Assembly (NCBI GenBank): GCA_947496065.1
Contig: CANMBF010000015.1
Span: forward strand, 1-58,182
Source of the DNA: Bacteroidota bacterium
GTDB lineage: Bacteria; Bacteroidota; Bacteroidia; NS11-12g; UBA955
Direction of reading: 5' to 3'
Length of the DNA: 58,182 nucleotides
Shown: piece by piece, positions 44,630-54,739 of the stretch
Position numbering within the stretch: position 1 is the first letter of the stretch
Layout: every line of letters starts with the position of its first letter
Notes under the pieces: model-generated
Databases searched by the model: none
The model's input: the letters and a program-made list of their open reading frames with translations, nothing else
What the model was told of the DNA's origin: nothing
Position numbers and translations under genes: made by a program

Positions 44630-45529
44630 TTATTTCCCTTTCTTATCCACTCGTTCATCATACTCCAAAAAAGCGGCTAGAATGAGTTGAGAATAGTTTT
44701 GGGATGATGTTTGAAATCTCCCTGCAGAGGTAGTCCAAAGTTGTTTAATTAAACCCATTCCCTGCGCGAGTTGTGGAATTGCGTTTAATGCCATGCTTAC
44801 ATTACCAGCCCCCGCATTGTATACATGCATCACCAATAATCTAAACCACAAATCATTTTCACTATAGGCAATACTGCGGGCATCTAACATCGATTTTGTA
44901 TAAGGTATGCAAATGGTTTTTATCAATTGGCTAGCTGCATAAGCCGAGCGGTTAAAATTGGCGCGCTCATCCATCTTCTTATTCACTTTTAAACCGTAAT
45001 TTCTTGCAACTCCTTTCATCAATTGGAAAGGACCATAGGCACCGGCAGTAGATTTTTGCAATTGGTTAGGACTTTCAATCAGTAATATTGCTTTTGCATA
45101 CCAACCATTCACCCCATTCTTTTCAAAGGCTTCAATGCCTATTGGCACTTTCGGTGCTACCTTCTCAAATGAATAAAAAAAACGCTTACCCATGGTACCC
45201 ACGACACGACTGCTATCATAAATACCACGCAATCTTCTTAAACTATCTGCAATTGAGAGTTTTTGATTAACGCTGTGCGTGTTCCAATAATCTGCAGGGT
45301 AGGTGCTCAATACTTTACGGCAACTGTGTACGTTAATTAAGCAGCTATCGTGGTGCAAATTCATGATTTTTCTCCAAAATATAATATGTGCCATGGTATC
45401 ACAACCCATCTGCCTCATTTCATCAGCACTATATTTTTTAAGAAATGCAATGTTATGCGTAGGTGGTTTTAAGCCCATGCTAATAACAAGAATGGGTATT
45501 AACAATATTTTAGAAAAGTAATTGACCAT
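44630..45529 (-). CDS. Lytic transglycosylase (SLT domain)
   Basis: It would cleave peptidoglycan glycan strands. The 299-residue product has a short signal peptide (about 1-20), a divergent N-terminal domain with several Cys, then an SLT domain: catalytic Glu in AILLIESPNQ (near residue 147), AGAYGPFQLMKGVARNYGL, FNRSAYAASQLI and VMHVYNAGAGNV. The first base of its ATG overlaps the last base of the upstream stop (TAATG), so it is translationally coupled to the giant C25 protease. That link suggests the transglycosylase opens the wall for, or works with, the protease or T9SS. This is inference. Confidence 0.85.
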   Translation of the reverse strand: MVNYFSKILLIPILVISMGLKPPTHNIAFLKKYSADEMRQMGCDTMAHIIFWRKIMNLHHDSCLINVHSCRKVLSTYPADYWNTHSVNQKLSIADSLRRLRGIYDSSRVVGTMGKRFFYSFEKVAPKVPIGIEAFEKNGVNGWYAKAILLIESPNQLQKSTAGAYGPFQLMKGVARNYGLKVNKKMDERANFNRSAYAASQLIKTICIPYTKSMLDARSIAYSENDLWFRLLVMHVYNAGAGNVSMALNAIPQLAQGMGLIKQLWTTSAGRFQTSSQNYSQLILAAFLEYDERVDKKGK

Positions 45530-48500
45530 TATCGCAATAGCACAATTTTACCTGTATGGTGTTTAAATAAATTATTATTGGCCTTATCAGCATTCAAATC
45601 GTTGCTCACATTGTCTGAATCAATTTGCGCAATATCCTCACCATTTGATTTAATGGTAACTGTATATAAATAAACCCCATTCGATAATCTATCGCCATAT
45701 TGATCGGTGCCATCCCAAACCACATCCGTTATGTTAGAACCTACATGGATATTTCCTAAATCATCCTTATTTAATTCCTTCACCACTTTGCCCTGAATGG
45801 TCATAATTTTTATATTGATATAATCAGGCACCTCGCTTCCAGTCAATGTAAATACAAAGCGCATGGCCGAAGTAAATGGATTGGGGTAAGGGTAAAAATT
45901 AGTCGCCGATTTTTGATTGACAACTGTGAAATTAATTTGATAATCAGTAGACCCAGCATTATTCAAATTGGCATCATTCGATTGAACTTTAAGAGTGTAA
46001 ATACCATCGGGTAAATTTTTAGGAGAAAACTCGGCTCTTGCAATGTTACTCACAGAATTTGCCGGTATAAATTTGATATCAAAACTATCAAAATCTATTC
46101 TCTCAAATTGTGTTGAATTAGGTTTTTTCCACCACAATTTAATACCGTTGCTATCAATCTGCCAATTGTAAGCATTCTCATCTTTACTTGAGATTAATAT
46201 TACAGGATTGGCAGAAACAATTTCACCATTCGAAATATGTCTTGAATCGAAGGTAACATCTAATAGTGGATTAATCTTATCTTCTGACACCTCGAAGTAA
46301 CGAATGGCTGAATTATTCACCAACGAAAGTTCTGGCATCTCTGCTTTCGAAAACGCATCAAAATTAACTTTTACCAAATAGGCATAACGACCGCTCATTT
46401 TGTTGGTTGCAAGTGTTGTTGAAATCGGAAAGAACTGCCCTGCATTCAATGGCGAACCATAATAATAGGTTGAATCATAAACCGTATCTCTAGTATCTAT
46501 ATTAAAGATTTTAACTTGGTATTTTAAGTTGGCTGGAAAAGGCAACACCGATACATTTTGAAACCCTATATTGTATCTAAATTGTTCGCCTTGTCTTAAG
46601 CTATCGCGCCATGCAATATTCGAAAGGTTAGGATTCAGCGCCCCTTCTGGCACATCGCCAGCAGAAACACGCCAATTTTTTAATTGCGGTGGTGTGTAAT
46701 TATTCTGATCAGTAAATATCCCTTCTAAATATATATTTGGAAACCGCTTGGCATCAATAGATGAGATGTCCATTTCATTAACTTTTACAAAATCTAAACA
46801 AACTGAATCGATTCCTGAATTGGTAACACCATGTACTTTAATATAAAAGTCATCGCCCAATTTAGTGTCTTTTGTTGATGTATAATGGTAGAGTTTCTTC
46901 CAATCTGATGATGGTCCAATTAATTCCGTTTTTATACTGCCTTTATCGTATTTACCAATCAACTCCTTTTGTATTTCAATGTAACTTTGATCATTGTTCA
47001 ATACCCATAACCCAGTGTCCTCAACCGCCCATCCTGGAGTAGCGCCTTTTCTACCAATCATTGCATAACTGGTATTACCAGTAAATACATTGTTCATTAA
47101 TTTACAACCTAGTTTACCAAATCCATCTATCACGTCTTGCGACCAATTCGCTCTTACACACGAACCTCTATTACATATCGCAACATAGGTGCTATCAGGT
47201 ATCGAATCAACCCATCGTGGAAATTGCCCATTGCCAGAAGGATAACCTATACTAAAATTATAAAATTTACGCACATTCTCTAACAAACCATAGGTATTAG
47301 TTGTTGCATCAAACGCATAGGCATTTGGGTTAAAAATATCTTTCAATTTAAATTGTTCCAACGTGTTCTTATCAAACAGTACCGCAACAATTCCGCCAAA
47401 CTGCGCACCTGGATTTAAGGAAGTAGCACCTTGTCCACCCTTCTTAACACCATAACCAGGATAAGTATTGATGGCTGTATTAACATATACGTATTCTGAA
47501 TTGGTGGTGTATTCAAATTCTCTGCGCACCTTATTCAATTTTATTTTATTGAGTTTACTGCTTGGATAAAATTGCGGAAAATGCGATTGCGACCAACCAG
47601 GTTGATGGTTAAAAATATGAACAAAACTTCTATCAATGTATGAGCCTTCAATACCGCCTGTATTAATTTTGGCTCTCCAATAATAAACAATACTATCACT
47701 GTTGCCTAGTAATTTGATTTTCCATTTTTGAATCTGACCAACAATGTTAGAGGAGCTATCGCTCTTCTTCCATGGACTATCAAAAGTGCTTGCTGTGTCA
47801 ATATCAAAATAAAACTGATAATTATTTTCAAAAATATTAAGCGCTTGGGCCACCAACTCTACAGTATCATTGTTTAAATTAGAGATAATATCATACTTTT
47901 TGGGGTAAATTAAATGAATACCATTGCCCGGAATCAATACACTAAAATCAGTCGAATTATTAGCATAAGCTGTTCCTTCATCAACCGTATGTAAATCATT
48001 CACAGTAATTACAAATTTATTCGTACCTGTAGTGGCAATGTCCTTCGATTTAATGTACAAAAAGTAAGTAGTTTTATTCATTACACCAGGCACTTTAAAA
48101 TTATACGTTGTTTTTATAAAATCGTTTGGATAGCTCCGTTCAACTTTAATGTTAAAAGAATCGATTAGAAATTTACCATTGTTCTCTATCGTTACGGCCA
48201 ATGCAAATGAATCACTGATGGCTGTAAAGTTTGAAGGATAGGTTGAAATTGAAGTTTCATTAATGCTATAATCCGGCAACTGTGGTTGGTACCATTCAGC
48301 CGAAGGATCGCCTTGTAAAAAAGTAATACGCCCAATAATTGTTCCTAAAGAATCAGAACTATTGTTATTATTTTTTAGCATATCCTTTACAGCATCGCCC
48401 ACTGTATAATAGCCTGTATAGTTACTTTTAAAAGATAAGCTATAAAATTCTTGCATATACTCTTGTACTTTTCCTAACTCAGTTAAACCAGTTTGGGCGA

Positions 48501-50664
48501 TGAACGCAATAGCGCCCTTTCTGCTGGCTTTCAAAAAATTCTCACCCGATAAACGTGTTGATTTTGAAGGCGGCCCAGTACAAGGATTACCAATACTACA
48601 ACCGTTAAAATAAAATATAGGGTATTTACCATAGTTGGCGTAATCTGCAGTATCACCCATGTCTATGTCTGTGGTTATCGAACTACCATGACCTAAAAAA
48701 GTAACCATTTGTTTGCCACTATCAACTTGTTCAATCATCTTACTCGTTAGGTAAGGATCTGAAACTCCGGCCGCAGATTTGGCAAGCATTTTTACTCTAC
48801 CACCAAAAGGCTCCTGTTGTACAAAACTGCCCAAGCCATCCAATTTTCTTTTGATTAACGATGTTTGTGATCCATCCTCTCCACCAGCCAAATGCAATAC
48901 CTCCTTTTTCCAAGCAGCATTTCCACTATTGGCCATGTCTATTAATTTATTGGTATAAATACCCAAATCATGGGCCTTGTCTATCGTCAATCTACCTATC
49001 GCAATCACTGGGGCAATGCCCGAACCATTAATATCACTTGCAAATAAATTATCAGATGCAGGCACACCAATAGATGGCACTGCATTCGCATTTTGAAACC
49101 CATTGGCACGCATGATATTGGTTTGATAACCTCTTCCCACCAAAAATAAATATTTCAGGGTGGTATCGCCATTTTCAGTTAAAAAACGGATGTATCTGCG
49201 AATAGCGATAGGGTGTGGAATGCCATAAGAAAAATTATTATACAATTGTTGCACTGTGACAAGGGCATTTGGACTCGTAGCCGTAGCAGTACTTTTTAAT
49301 CCTAAATATTGTTCAGTGTAGGGTCCAACTAATTTTTCATTTGTTAGTAAAACCAGTTTATTTTTATTGATAATTTGGGTACTATTAAACTTTATCAAGT
49401 CTTTATCTAATACCTCGTAACTGATGGCCGGTTCAATTTGCTTTATGGTAACGGTTATGATATCGAGACTATCTAGCAAATAACAATCTGTTGCACTTGT
49501 TGGCGATGGCGGTAAGAAAAAATGCATGCGATTGCCGTTGTATATAGCACCTTCAATTCGATAGCCATTGGTGAGATCATAGACCACTGGCTTTTTTCGA
49601 GTGGTTTTATAATTTATCCAATCGATGTGTCGTGGATCGGCAGATGCATTGATGTTAAATGCCATAGTGGTATTGTCATCTAAATCAAAAATTCTAGGGT
49701 ATTTTAAATCAATTTCGGCAACGGCATGCCCTTGACTTGGAATAGCCGTCATAAATTCACCTCGAAATTTTAAAAAGGTGCTATTACTGCCAAAATAATT
49801 ACGGGGTAAATTCAACGACTTTTTAACAATAGAATAGCCACTGTAAAGCGTGTCATAAATGTTAACAAAATTGGTATTATCAACACTAATGCTAGTGGTT
49901 AAATGGTGATCAATCACTGCATTTTTGTTATCGGTAGTGCCTGCCACAGTGAATGAGAGCAAGGGTAAAGGCCCGTTGGTGCTGATAAACTTCGAATTGA
50001 TGGCCTCTGTTTTGTATTGAATACCATTTGGTTGGTCGAAACCAAAAGATGGACCATAAAAACCCTCACCCAATGTATACTCTGGATTGTAAGTAAAATA
50101 ACCCGCCACATCAAATGGCTTCCCTGAATTGTAGTAATTGATAAAAGTTAAATTACTTTCAGCCATAAAATAGGGTTCAGGTGCATAACCATTGTAGTTA
50201 GTAAACTTATAGGTTTGCATGTGCCAGCCATTGCTCAGCGATGCATTTGGTAGAAAGGTAAGGTAGTAACAACTGCTATCTGTAATCATGCTACGCGAAG
50301 TTTGAGCTTGAAAACTTGGATCGAGGTATAACTCTTGATCTAAGGCACCATTGTTAGTTTTGGCGTAGAACTCAATATAGTCATAGTTATTAAATTGATT
50401 ATCCGCCTCGCCCGAAACATAAATAGGAACTTCTTTTCCTAGATAAAATACTTGCCACTTTTTCGGATTAACATCACCAAGACTCAATTTCATCTCTGTT
50501 GCTGCATCTATCAATGTGGTATAGTCTAAGTGATAAATCCCTTGCGCCCCAATTTTTATTTTAAAATACTTTTGATTGTAATTAATCCATTCATTGCCAT
50601 AGGTCTGACCCGTGGATAATTTCAAAATGAATAGAAATCCAATAAGAAAAATAATTCTTTTCAT
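45529..50664 (-). CDS. C25 (gingipain/PorU-like) cysteine protease, giant T9SS-type surface protein
   Basis: The 1711-residue product has a signal peptide (MKRIIFLIGF to LSTGQ). A PorU-like N-terminal region (about 20-440) precedes the C25 domain (about 450-760), with catalytic His in TFLGHGSS (near 655) and Cys in YFNGCSIGNPC (near 686). Ig-like and CARDB-like repeats follow, and a C-terminal FlgD-like tail has YPYPNPFTSAMRFVFTLTG and LSNGVYLYTV. PorU is the T9SS sortase that cleaves sorting domains; this protein shares the domain order but is longer, and porV is not adjacent, so it may be PorU or a related protease. The promoter is at 50687-50717 on the minus strand. Confidence 0.85.
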   Translation of the reverse strand: MKRIIFLIGFLFILKLSTGQTYGNEWINYNQKYFKIKIGAQGIYHLDYTTLIDAATEMKLSLGDVNPKKWQVFYLGKEVPIYVSGEADNQFNNYDYIEFYAKTNNGALDQELYLDPSFQAQTSRSMITDSSCYYLTFLPNASLSNGWHMQTYKFTNYNGYAPEPYFMAESNLTFINYYNSGKPFDVAGYFTYNPEYTLGEGFYGPSFGFDQPNGIQYKTEAINSKFISTNGPLPLLSFTVAGTTDNKNAVIDHHLTTSISVDNTNFVNIYDTLYSGYSIVKKSLNLPRNYFGSNSTFLKFRGEFMTAIPSQGHAVAEIDLKYPRIFDLDDNTTMAFNINASADPRHIDWINYKTTRKKPVVYDLTNGYRIEGAIYNGNRMHFFLPPSPTSATDCYLLDSLDIITVTIKQIEPAISYEVLDKDLIKFNSTQIINKNKLVLLTNEKLVGPYTEQYLGLKSTATATSPNALVTVQQLYNNFSYGIPHPIAIRRYIRFLTENGDTTLKYLFLVGRGYQTNIMRANGFQNANAVPSIGVPASDNLFASDINGSGIAPVIAIGRLTIDKAHDLGIYTNKLIDMANSGNAAWKKEVLHLAGGEDGSQTSLIKRKLDGLGSFVQQEPFGGRVKMLAKSAAGVSDPYLTSKMIEQVDSGKQMVTFLGHGSSITTDIDMGDTADYANYGKYPIFYFNGCSIGNPCTGPPSKSTRLSGENFLKASRKGAIAFIAQTGLTELGKVQEYMQEFYSLSFKSNYTGYYTVGDAVKDMLKNNNNSSDSLGTIIGRITFLQGDPSAEWYQPQLPDYSINETSISTYPSNFTAISDSFALAVTIENNGKFLIDSFNIKVERSYPNDFIKTTYNFKVPGVMNKTTYFLYIKSKDIATTGTNKFVITVNDLHTVDEGTAYANNSTDFSVLIPGNGIHLIYPKKYDIISNLNNDTVELVAQALNIFENNYQFYFDIDTASTFDSPWKKSDSSSNIVGQIQKWKIKLLGNSDSIVYYWRAKINTGGIEGSYIDRSFVHIFNHQPGWSQSHFPQFYPSSKLNKIKLNKVRREFEYTTNSEYVYVNTAINTYPGYGVKKGGQGATSLNPGAQFGGIVAVLFDKNTLEQFKLKDIFNPNAYAFDATTNTYGLLENVRKFYNFSIGYPSGNGQFPRWVDSIPDSTYVAICNRGSCVRANWSQDVIDGFGKLGCKLMNNVFTGNTSYAMIGRKGATPGWAVEDTGLWVLNNDQSYIEIQKELIGKYDKGSIKTELIGPSSDWKKLYHYTSTKDTKLGDDFYIKVHGVTNSGIDSVCLDFVKVNEMDISSIDAKRFPNIYLEGIFTDQNNYTPPQLKNWRVSAGDVPEGALNPNLSNIAWRDSLRQGEQFRYNIGFQNVSVLPFPANLKYQVKIFNIDTRDTVYDSTYYYGSPLNAGQFFPISTTLATNKMSGRYAYLVKVNFDAFSKAEMPELSLVNNSAIRYFEVSEDKINPLLDVTFDSRHISNGEIVSANPVILISSKDENAYNWQIDSNGIKLWWKKPNSTQFERIDFDSFDIKFIPANSVSNIARAEFSPKNLPDGIYTLKVQSNDANLNNAGSTDYQINFTVVNQKSATNFYPYPNPFTSAMRFVFTLTGSEVPDYINIKIMTIQGKVVKELNKDDLGNIHVGSNITDVVWDGTDQYGDRLSNGVYLYTVTIKSNGEDIAQIDSDNVSNDLNADKANNNLFKHHTGKIVLLR

Positions 50665-50686
50665 AGTTTATAGTGTAGTTTGATTA

Positions 50687-50717
50687 CAAAAATACGCATT
50701 ATTGTGTAAAATTTCAA
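50687..50717 (-). promoter_or_regulatory. Promoter of C25 protease/transglycosylase operon
   Basis: On the minus strand TTG (50715-50717) is followed after 20 bases by TATTTTTG (50687-50694), in the Bacteroidota -33/-7 arrangement. It ends 22 bases before the ATG at 50664. Confidence 0.55.
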
Positions 50718-50731
50718 TCATAATCTCTTAA

Positions 50732-51436
50732 ATGAAAGACAAAAATACGCTATTTTTGGTACCTGTGGGCCTCTCCGATACCTCAATCGACTGGTATTTA
50801 CCCCATAATGTACTAGAAACAATACACTCTATCAACCATTTTATCGTTGAAAATGCTAAAACTGCAAGGCATTTTCTTAAATTTATCAACCATCCAACGC
50901 CCCTTCAAAACATAGAAATTTATGAACTCAACAAACATGATTTAGCATCTCAAATAGCCGATTTAAAAGCATTTTTAGGCAACCACCAAACCGTTGGATT
51001 AATGTCCGAAGCAGGTTTGCCCTGCATTGCCGACCCTGGTACCCATATTGTAAAGTTAGCGCATGAATTAAATATGCGTTTAAGACCATTAACAGGTCCA
51101 TCATCTATTTTATTGGCCTTAATTGCGAGCGGATTTAATGGTCAAAGTTTCAAATTTTTAGGCTATATACCGACTAAAGGTTTGGACAAAAAAACGGTAT
51201 TGCAACAACTCGAAAATGAGGCCATCCATACCACACAATTATTTATTGAAGCCCCCTACCGCAATGATCAATTGATGACCGATTTGTGCCAAATATTAAA
51301 ACCCACTACCATGCTTATGTTAGCCATTAATTTAACTGGAGAAGATGAAAATATAATTTCGAAACCTGTTAGCTGGTGGAAACAAAATAAGTTTATAATA
51401 GGCAAGGTACCATGCCTATTTGCTATAGGCAAATAG
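50732..51436 (+). CDS. RsmI-like tetrapyrrole-methylase family SAM methyltransferase
   Basis: The 234-residue product has the family fold: LFLVPVGLSDTSIDWYLP at the N terminus, GLMSEAGLPCIADPG (SAM loop), LRPLTGPSSILLALIASGF and FKFLGYIPTKGLDKK, then LFIEAPYRNDQL. RsmI 2'-O-methylates C1402 of 16S rRNA. This short form lacks the extra C-terminal part of E. coli RsmI (286 residues) and its N terminus is divergent (normally GTLYLVATPIGN), so it may be a paralogue with another target. It is divergent from the C25 gene and meets a convergent gene one base later. Confidence 0.82.
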   Translation: MKDKNTLFLVPVGLSDTSIDWYLPHNVLETIHSINHFIVENAKTARHFLKFINHPTPLQNIEIYELNKHDLASQIADLKAFLGNHQTVGLMSEAGLPCIADPGTHIVKLAHELNMRLRPLTGPSSILLALIASGFNGQSFKFLGYIPTKGLDKKTVLQQLENEAIHTTQLFIEAPYRNDQLMTDLCQILKPTTMLMLAINLTGEDENIISKPVSWWKQNKFIIGKVPCLFAIGK

Positions 51437-51437
51437 T

Positions 51438-52823
51438 CTAATTTTTACCCAAAATATAAGTGCTATCCAACCATAAAACCAGCTTGCTTTCATCCATTTC
51501 AAAATAAGTGGTATTTAATTCAGAATTTAACAATGGAAGTCCAAATGCTGGGCGAAAAGCATTTGGAAATTGACTTAAAAAAAGTGTATCATTTCTTTCC
51601 CTAAAATTCTTAAGATTGATCGCTTTTTTCAGCTTAATTTTTGACACTAAAATGGATTCATGCGGCAAAGCCCAGGTTCCCATCATAACCTCATGGTCAA
51701 TTTGATTTTCCGATAATAAGTATTTATCAGTTTGATTGGGTAATGCTTGCAAGAAATGCGCTAGTAAATCAACCCTTTCTGTATATTTTTTAACCACGGT
51801 ATTTGTCGACCAAAGTGCCCAAGAACAGCCCATTATAAAGAATATAAAAAAAATCGTTCGTGCACGCAATAACATTGTTTTTTCAACTAATATAAAGGGG
51901 ATCAAAAGTGTGAAATGAAAAATAAATAAGGTCTTCTGAATCATCATATGACTATCCCCTTTGCTATATACAATTGCTAATGTAAAATAGAGTGCAAAAA
52001 TGACGACTAAATAAATAAATAGTAGGCGCCAATTTTTTTGTTTAAAAAGAAGAATAACTTGTAATATAAATAAACAGATGAAAATAATAAATTGTGTAGT
52101 TAAAAGACCATAAAAATAGGTGTTTAAAAATGAATGTTTAAACAAATCTAAAGGACTGTTAAATGTTGCCAATACAAGCTCTTTTTCATAGGATGTTGAA
52201 CCAAAAATAAAGCCTTTGGCAAGTAAAAAAACCACTACAATTAATCCGTATAATACAACGCGTTTACTCGACTTAAAAAGGCCAATAAAAAACAAAATAA
52301 TCACCCCATAAATAATAAAAATTGGGTGGGTGTAAAAACCAAAAACAAGAATCAAAACACCGATGTAAATCGACTGTTGTTTTTCGCTTAATAAATGGGC
52401 CAAAAACAAACACGCAAAAGCCAAGGCAAATTTTGTTTCTGTAACCACATCAAAGAAGGTTTCATTCACCGAAACGAGTAATAAAAAGAGAAAAATCAAT
52501 GCAATGGTTTTTTCTTTCATCCAATGTCCTAAAAGTAGATATACTCCATACAAACAAGCGGTATACATGAAGGAAAAACAAATAACAATAATGTTCAATG
52601 GTGCACTTACTTTTACTAAAAGCCAAGGCACAATCTGTGGCAAAATATTGATAAACCTTCCACCCTCTGCAATCATTCTTTCACCATTCACCATGCGAAA
52701 AAACATATAGGCACTATCCATATAACAAACTCTTTCAAGTGCATAATACACCGATAATCCTAAGATCATTAGAAAAATAAAATGACCCAGTTTCCATAAC
52801 TGCTCTATTGTGAAAAATTTCAT
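51438..52823 (-). CDS. Polytopic membrane protein, GT-C-like
   Basis: The 461-residue product has about ten predicted membrane segments (from about 12-30 to about 325-345) and a soluble C-terminal part of about 110 residues. The early loop MDSAYMFFRMVNGER after the first helix has an acidic residue in the place where GT-C glycosyltransferases carry theirs, but I see no decisive family motif. A role in glycan or lipid-linked sugar assembly is possible and unproven. It starts divergently from a T9SS type B gene, with both promoters packed into about 80 bases. Confidence 0.65.
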   Translation of the reverse strand: MKFFTIEQLWKLGHFIFLMILGLSVYYALERVCYMDSAYMFFRMVNGERMIAEGGRFINILPQIVPWLLVKVSAPLNIIVICFSFMYTACLYGVYLLLGHWMKEKTIALIFLFLLLVSVNETFFDVVTETKFALAFACLFLAHLLSEKQQSIYIGVLILVFGFYTHPIFIIYGVIILFFIGLFKSSKRVVLYGLIVVVFLLAKGFIFGSTSYEKELVLATFNSPLDLFKHSFLNTYFYGLLTTQFIIFICLFILQVILLFKQKNWRLLFIYLVVIFALYFTLAIVYSKGDSHMMIQKTLFIFHFTLLIPFILVEKTMLLRARTIFFIFFIMGCSWALWSTNTVVKKYTERVDLLAHFLQALPNQTDKYLLSENQIDHEVMMGTWALPHESILVSKIKLKKAINLKNFRERNDTLFLSQFPNAFRPAFGLPLLNSELNTTYFEMDESKLVLWLDSTYILGKN

Positions 52824-52853
52824 TGTTACAAGTTTTCAAAAATAGGGTAAAAA

Positions 52854-52861
52854 TATTTTTG
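52854..52861 (+). promoter_or_regulatory. -7 element that decides the T9SS type B gene start
   Basis: TATTTTTG matches TAnnTTTG. RNA starting just after it excludes the upstream in-frame TTG codons at 52823 and 52859 and supports TTG 52907. Confidence 0.5.
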
Positions 52862-52906
52862 TCAGAGGATAGCAGAATTTTAATTATTTTCGTATTCCTT
52901 AGGCCC

Positions 52907-54739
52907 TTGAAACAGCTGTTTTCAATATTGTTTTTTTTTATCTCAACCTGCACCTTTGCGACCCATATTGTAGGTGGAGAGCTCAATTATTATCCCTTAA
53001 ACAATAGCAAATATCGGATCACTTTAAAACTTTATATCGATTGTTATAATGGCCAGGCAGGTGCCATTGCACAAGATCAATACGCCAATATTGCTGTATA
53101 CGGCAAAGACTCTAATCAACTGCTTTCAGGATTATGTTTTGCAATAAAAAGAGGTGCTCCTGTAAGGGTTTCAAAAACCAATTACAACTGCATTTTATTA
53201 GCACCAAATGCCTGTGTTGATGCCTATTATTACGATACCGTTGTTACGCTTCCTTACCGCGTTGAAGGATACATACTCTCCTTTCAAAGATGTTGTCGAA
53301 ACATCACCATCATAAATTTAGTTGACCCCAATGGGACGGGTGAAAATATTTGGACCCAAATATCAGATTCTGCTCAAATTGGGTCCAATTCTAGTCCGAC
53401 TTTTAAAAATTTACCACCTAACTTTTTGTGCACGAATGCCCCACTTATTTTCGATCATTCTGCCTATGATAGTGAGGGCGATAGTTTAGTTTATGAGTTC
53501 TTTCATCCCTATACAGGCGGTAATTCTACCGACCCTCGTCCCTCTTTTTTTAATGCCGAACCACCTCCCTTTAGTAAGGTCATATTTCAATCTGGTTATG
53601 TAAACAACAATGCTATTAATTCAAACCCAATTGTTAGCATCAATTCTAAAACAGGTGTCCTCAAAATTACACCTACTTATTCTGGACAATTTGTAGTTGG
53701 AATTGTTGTAAAAGAATTTAGAAAAGGTACACTCATTGGCTTTACTCAGCGCGATTATCAATTTAATGTACAAGCATGCGTTTTCGAAACAACATCAGCA
53801 TTTGTATCGCCTGATATTAATTGCGACCGTGAAGTGTTTTTCACAAATAATAGTAACAATGCAAAGAGCTACCTTTGGAACTATGGCGACACAACAACGT
53901 TAGCAGACACCTCAAACAAAGCAAGTGGTTATTATAAATACCCAAAAGCAGGTGTTTATAATGTTAAATTAATTGCTAAAAATGGTAACTGCATGGATTC
54001 TGTTTTAAAAACAATCACCATTCTTGAAAATATAACATTTCAATTGCCTAATGATACATTCCTGTGCAATGTCACTAACAAACTACTTTTTCCGAGTAAA
54101 TTTTATTTTGGTGCTACTTACTTATGGAGTACAGGAAGCACCGATTCTATTATCAATACCAGCGCTAATGGAACATATTGGGTCCGCATCACCTATGGCA
54201 AATGCATAAAATATGACACTTGTATTATATCACTCGACCAAGAAGGTGTAGCGCTCCATACAGATAGCTTAATTTGTGACAACAGCCTAAAACAATTGAG
54301 AGCTACATTATGGGTATCCGGGCCTTTCAAAACAATCAATTGGTATTCCAATCCAAGTCAATTATCGCCTCAATTTTCAGATAGCAAAGCCTTTGTTAAG
54401 GAAAAGGGCTTTTTTAGAATAAGTGGGTTAAAAAAGAATGACTGTCCATATAGTGATTCTGTTGAACTGAAAGACAACTCAAGTAACCTTAATTTTAAAT
54501 TCGCTAATGTATTTACACCCAACAATGATGGTTGGAATGATGTATTTCCAGAAGCTACTCCACCCTATAACTACCACTTAACAATCTTCGATAGGTGGGG
54601 CCTCAAAATTTATGAAACAGATAATATTCCATGGAACTCAGGAAAATTTCCGAATGGCACTTATTATTATTTCATTGAAGCAGATGGCTGCGGTCAGAGC
54701 ATCAAAACGCATGGCGTCGTGCAGGTTATCAAAGATTAA
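52907..54739 (+). CDS. T9SS type B sorting domain protein (gliding/adhesin-like), TTG start
   Basis: The 610-residue product begins at a TTG codon: there is no in-frame ATG before the mature region, and MKQLFSILFFFISTCTFA forms a clean signal peptide. The N-terminal domain opens THIVGGELNYYPL with YRITLKLYIDC and SFQRCCRN, a pattern frequent in Bacteroidota surface proteins. A PKD-like domain (SYLWNYGDTTTL), further Ig-like modules and a type B (gliding, CHU_C) tail follow: VFTPNNDGWNDVF, IFDRWGLKIYET, FPNGTYYYFIE. It is likely exported by T9SS and attached at the surface; ligand unknown. Confidence 0.85.
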   Translation: MKQLFSILFFFISTCTFATHIVGGELNYYPLNNSKYRITLKLYIDCYNGQAGAIAQDQYANIAVYGKDSNQLLSGLCFAIKRGAPVRVSKTNYNCILLAPNACVDAYYYDTVVTLPYRVEGYILSFQRCCRNITIINLVDPNGTGENIWTQISDSAQIGSNSSPTFKNLPPNFLCTNAPLIFDHSAYDSEGDSLVYEFFHPYTGGNSTDPRPSFFNAEPPPFSKVIFQSGYVNNNAINSNPIVSINSKTGVLKITPTYSGQFVVGIVVKEFRKGTLIGFTQRDYQFNVQACVFETTSAFVSPDINCDREVFFTNNSNNAKSYLWNYGDTTTLADTSNKASGYYKYPKAGVYNVKLIAKNGNCMDSVLKTITILENITFQLPNDTFLCNVTNKLLFPSKFYFGATYLWSTGSTDSIINTSANGTYWVRITYGKCIKYDTCIISLDQEGVALHTDSLICDNSLKQLRATLWVSGPFKTINWYSNPSQLSPQFSDSKAFVKEKGFFRISGLKKNDCPYSDSVELKDNSSNLNFKFANVFTPNNDGWNDVFPEATPPYNYHLTIFDRWGLKIYETDNIPWNSGKFPNGTYYYFIEADGCGQSIKTHGVVQVIKD

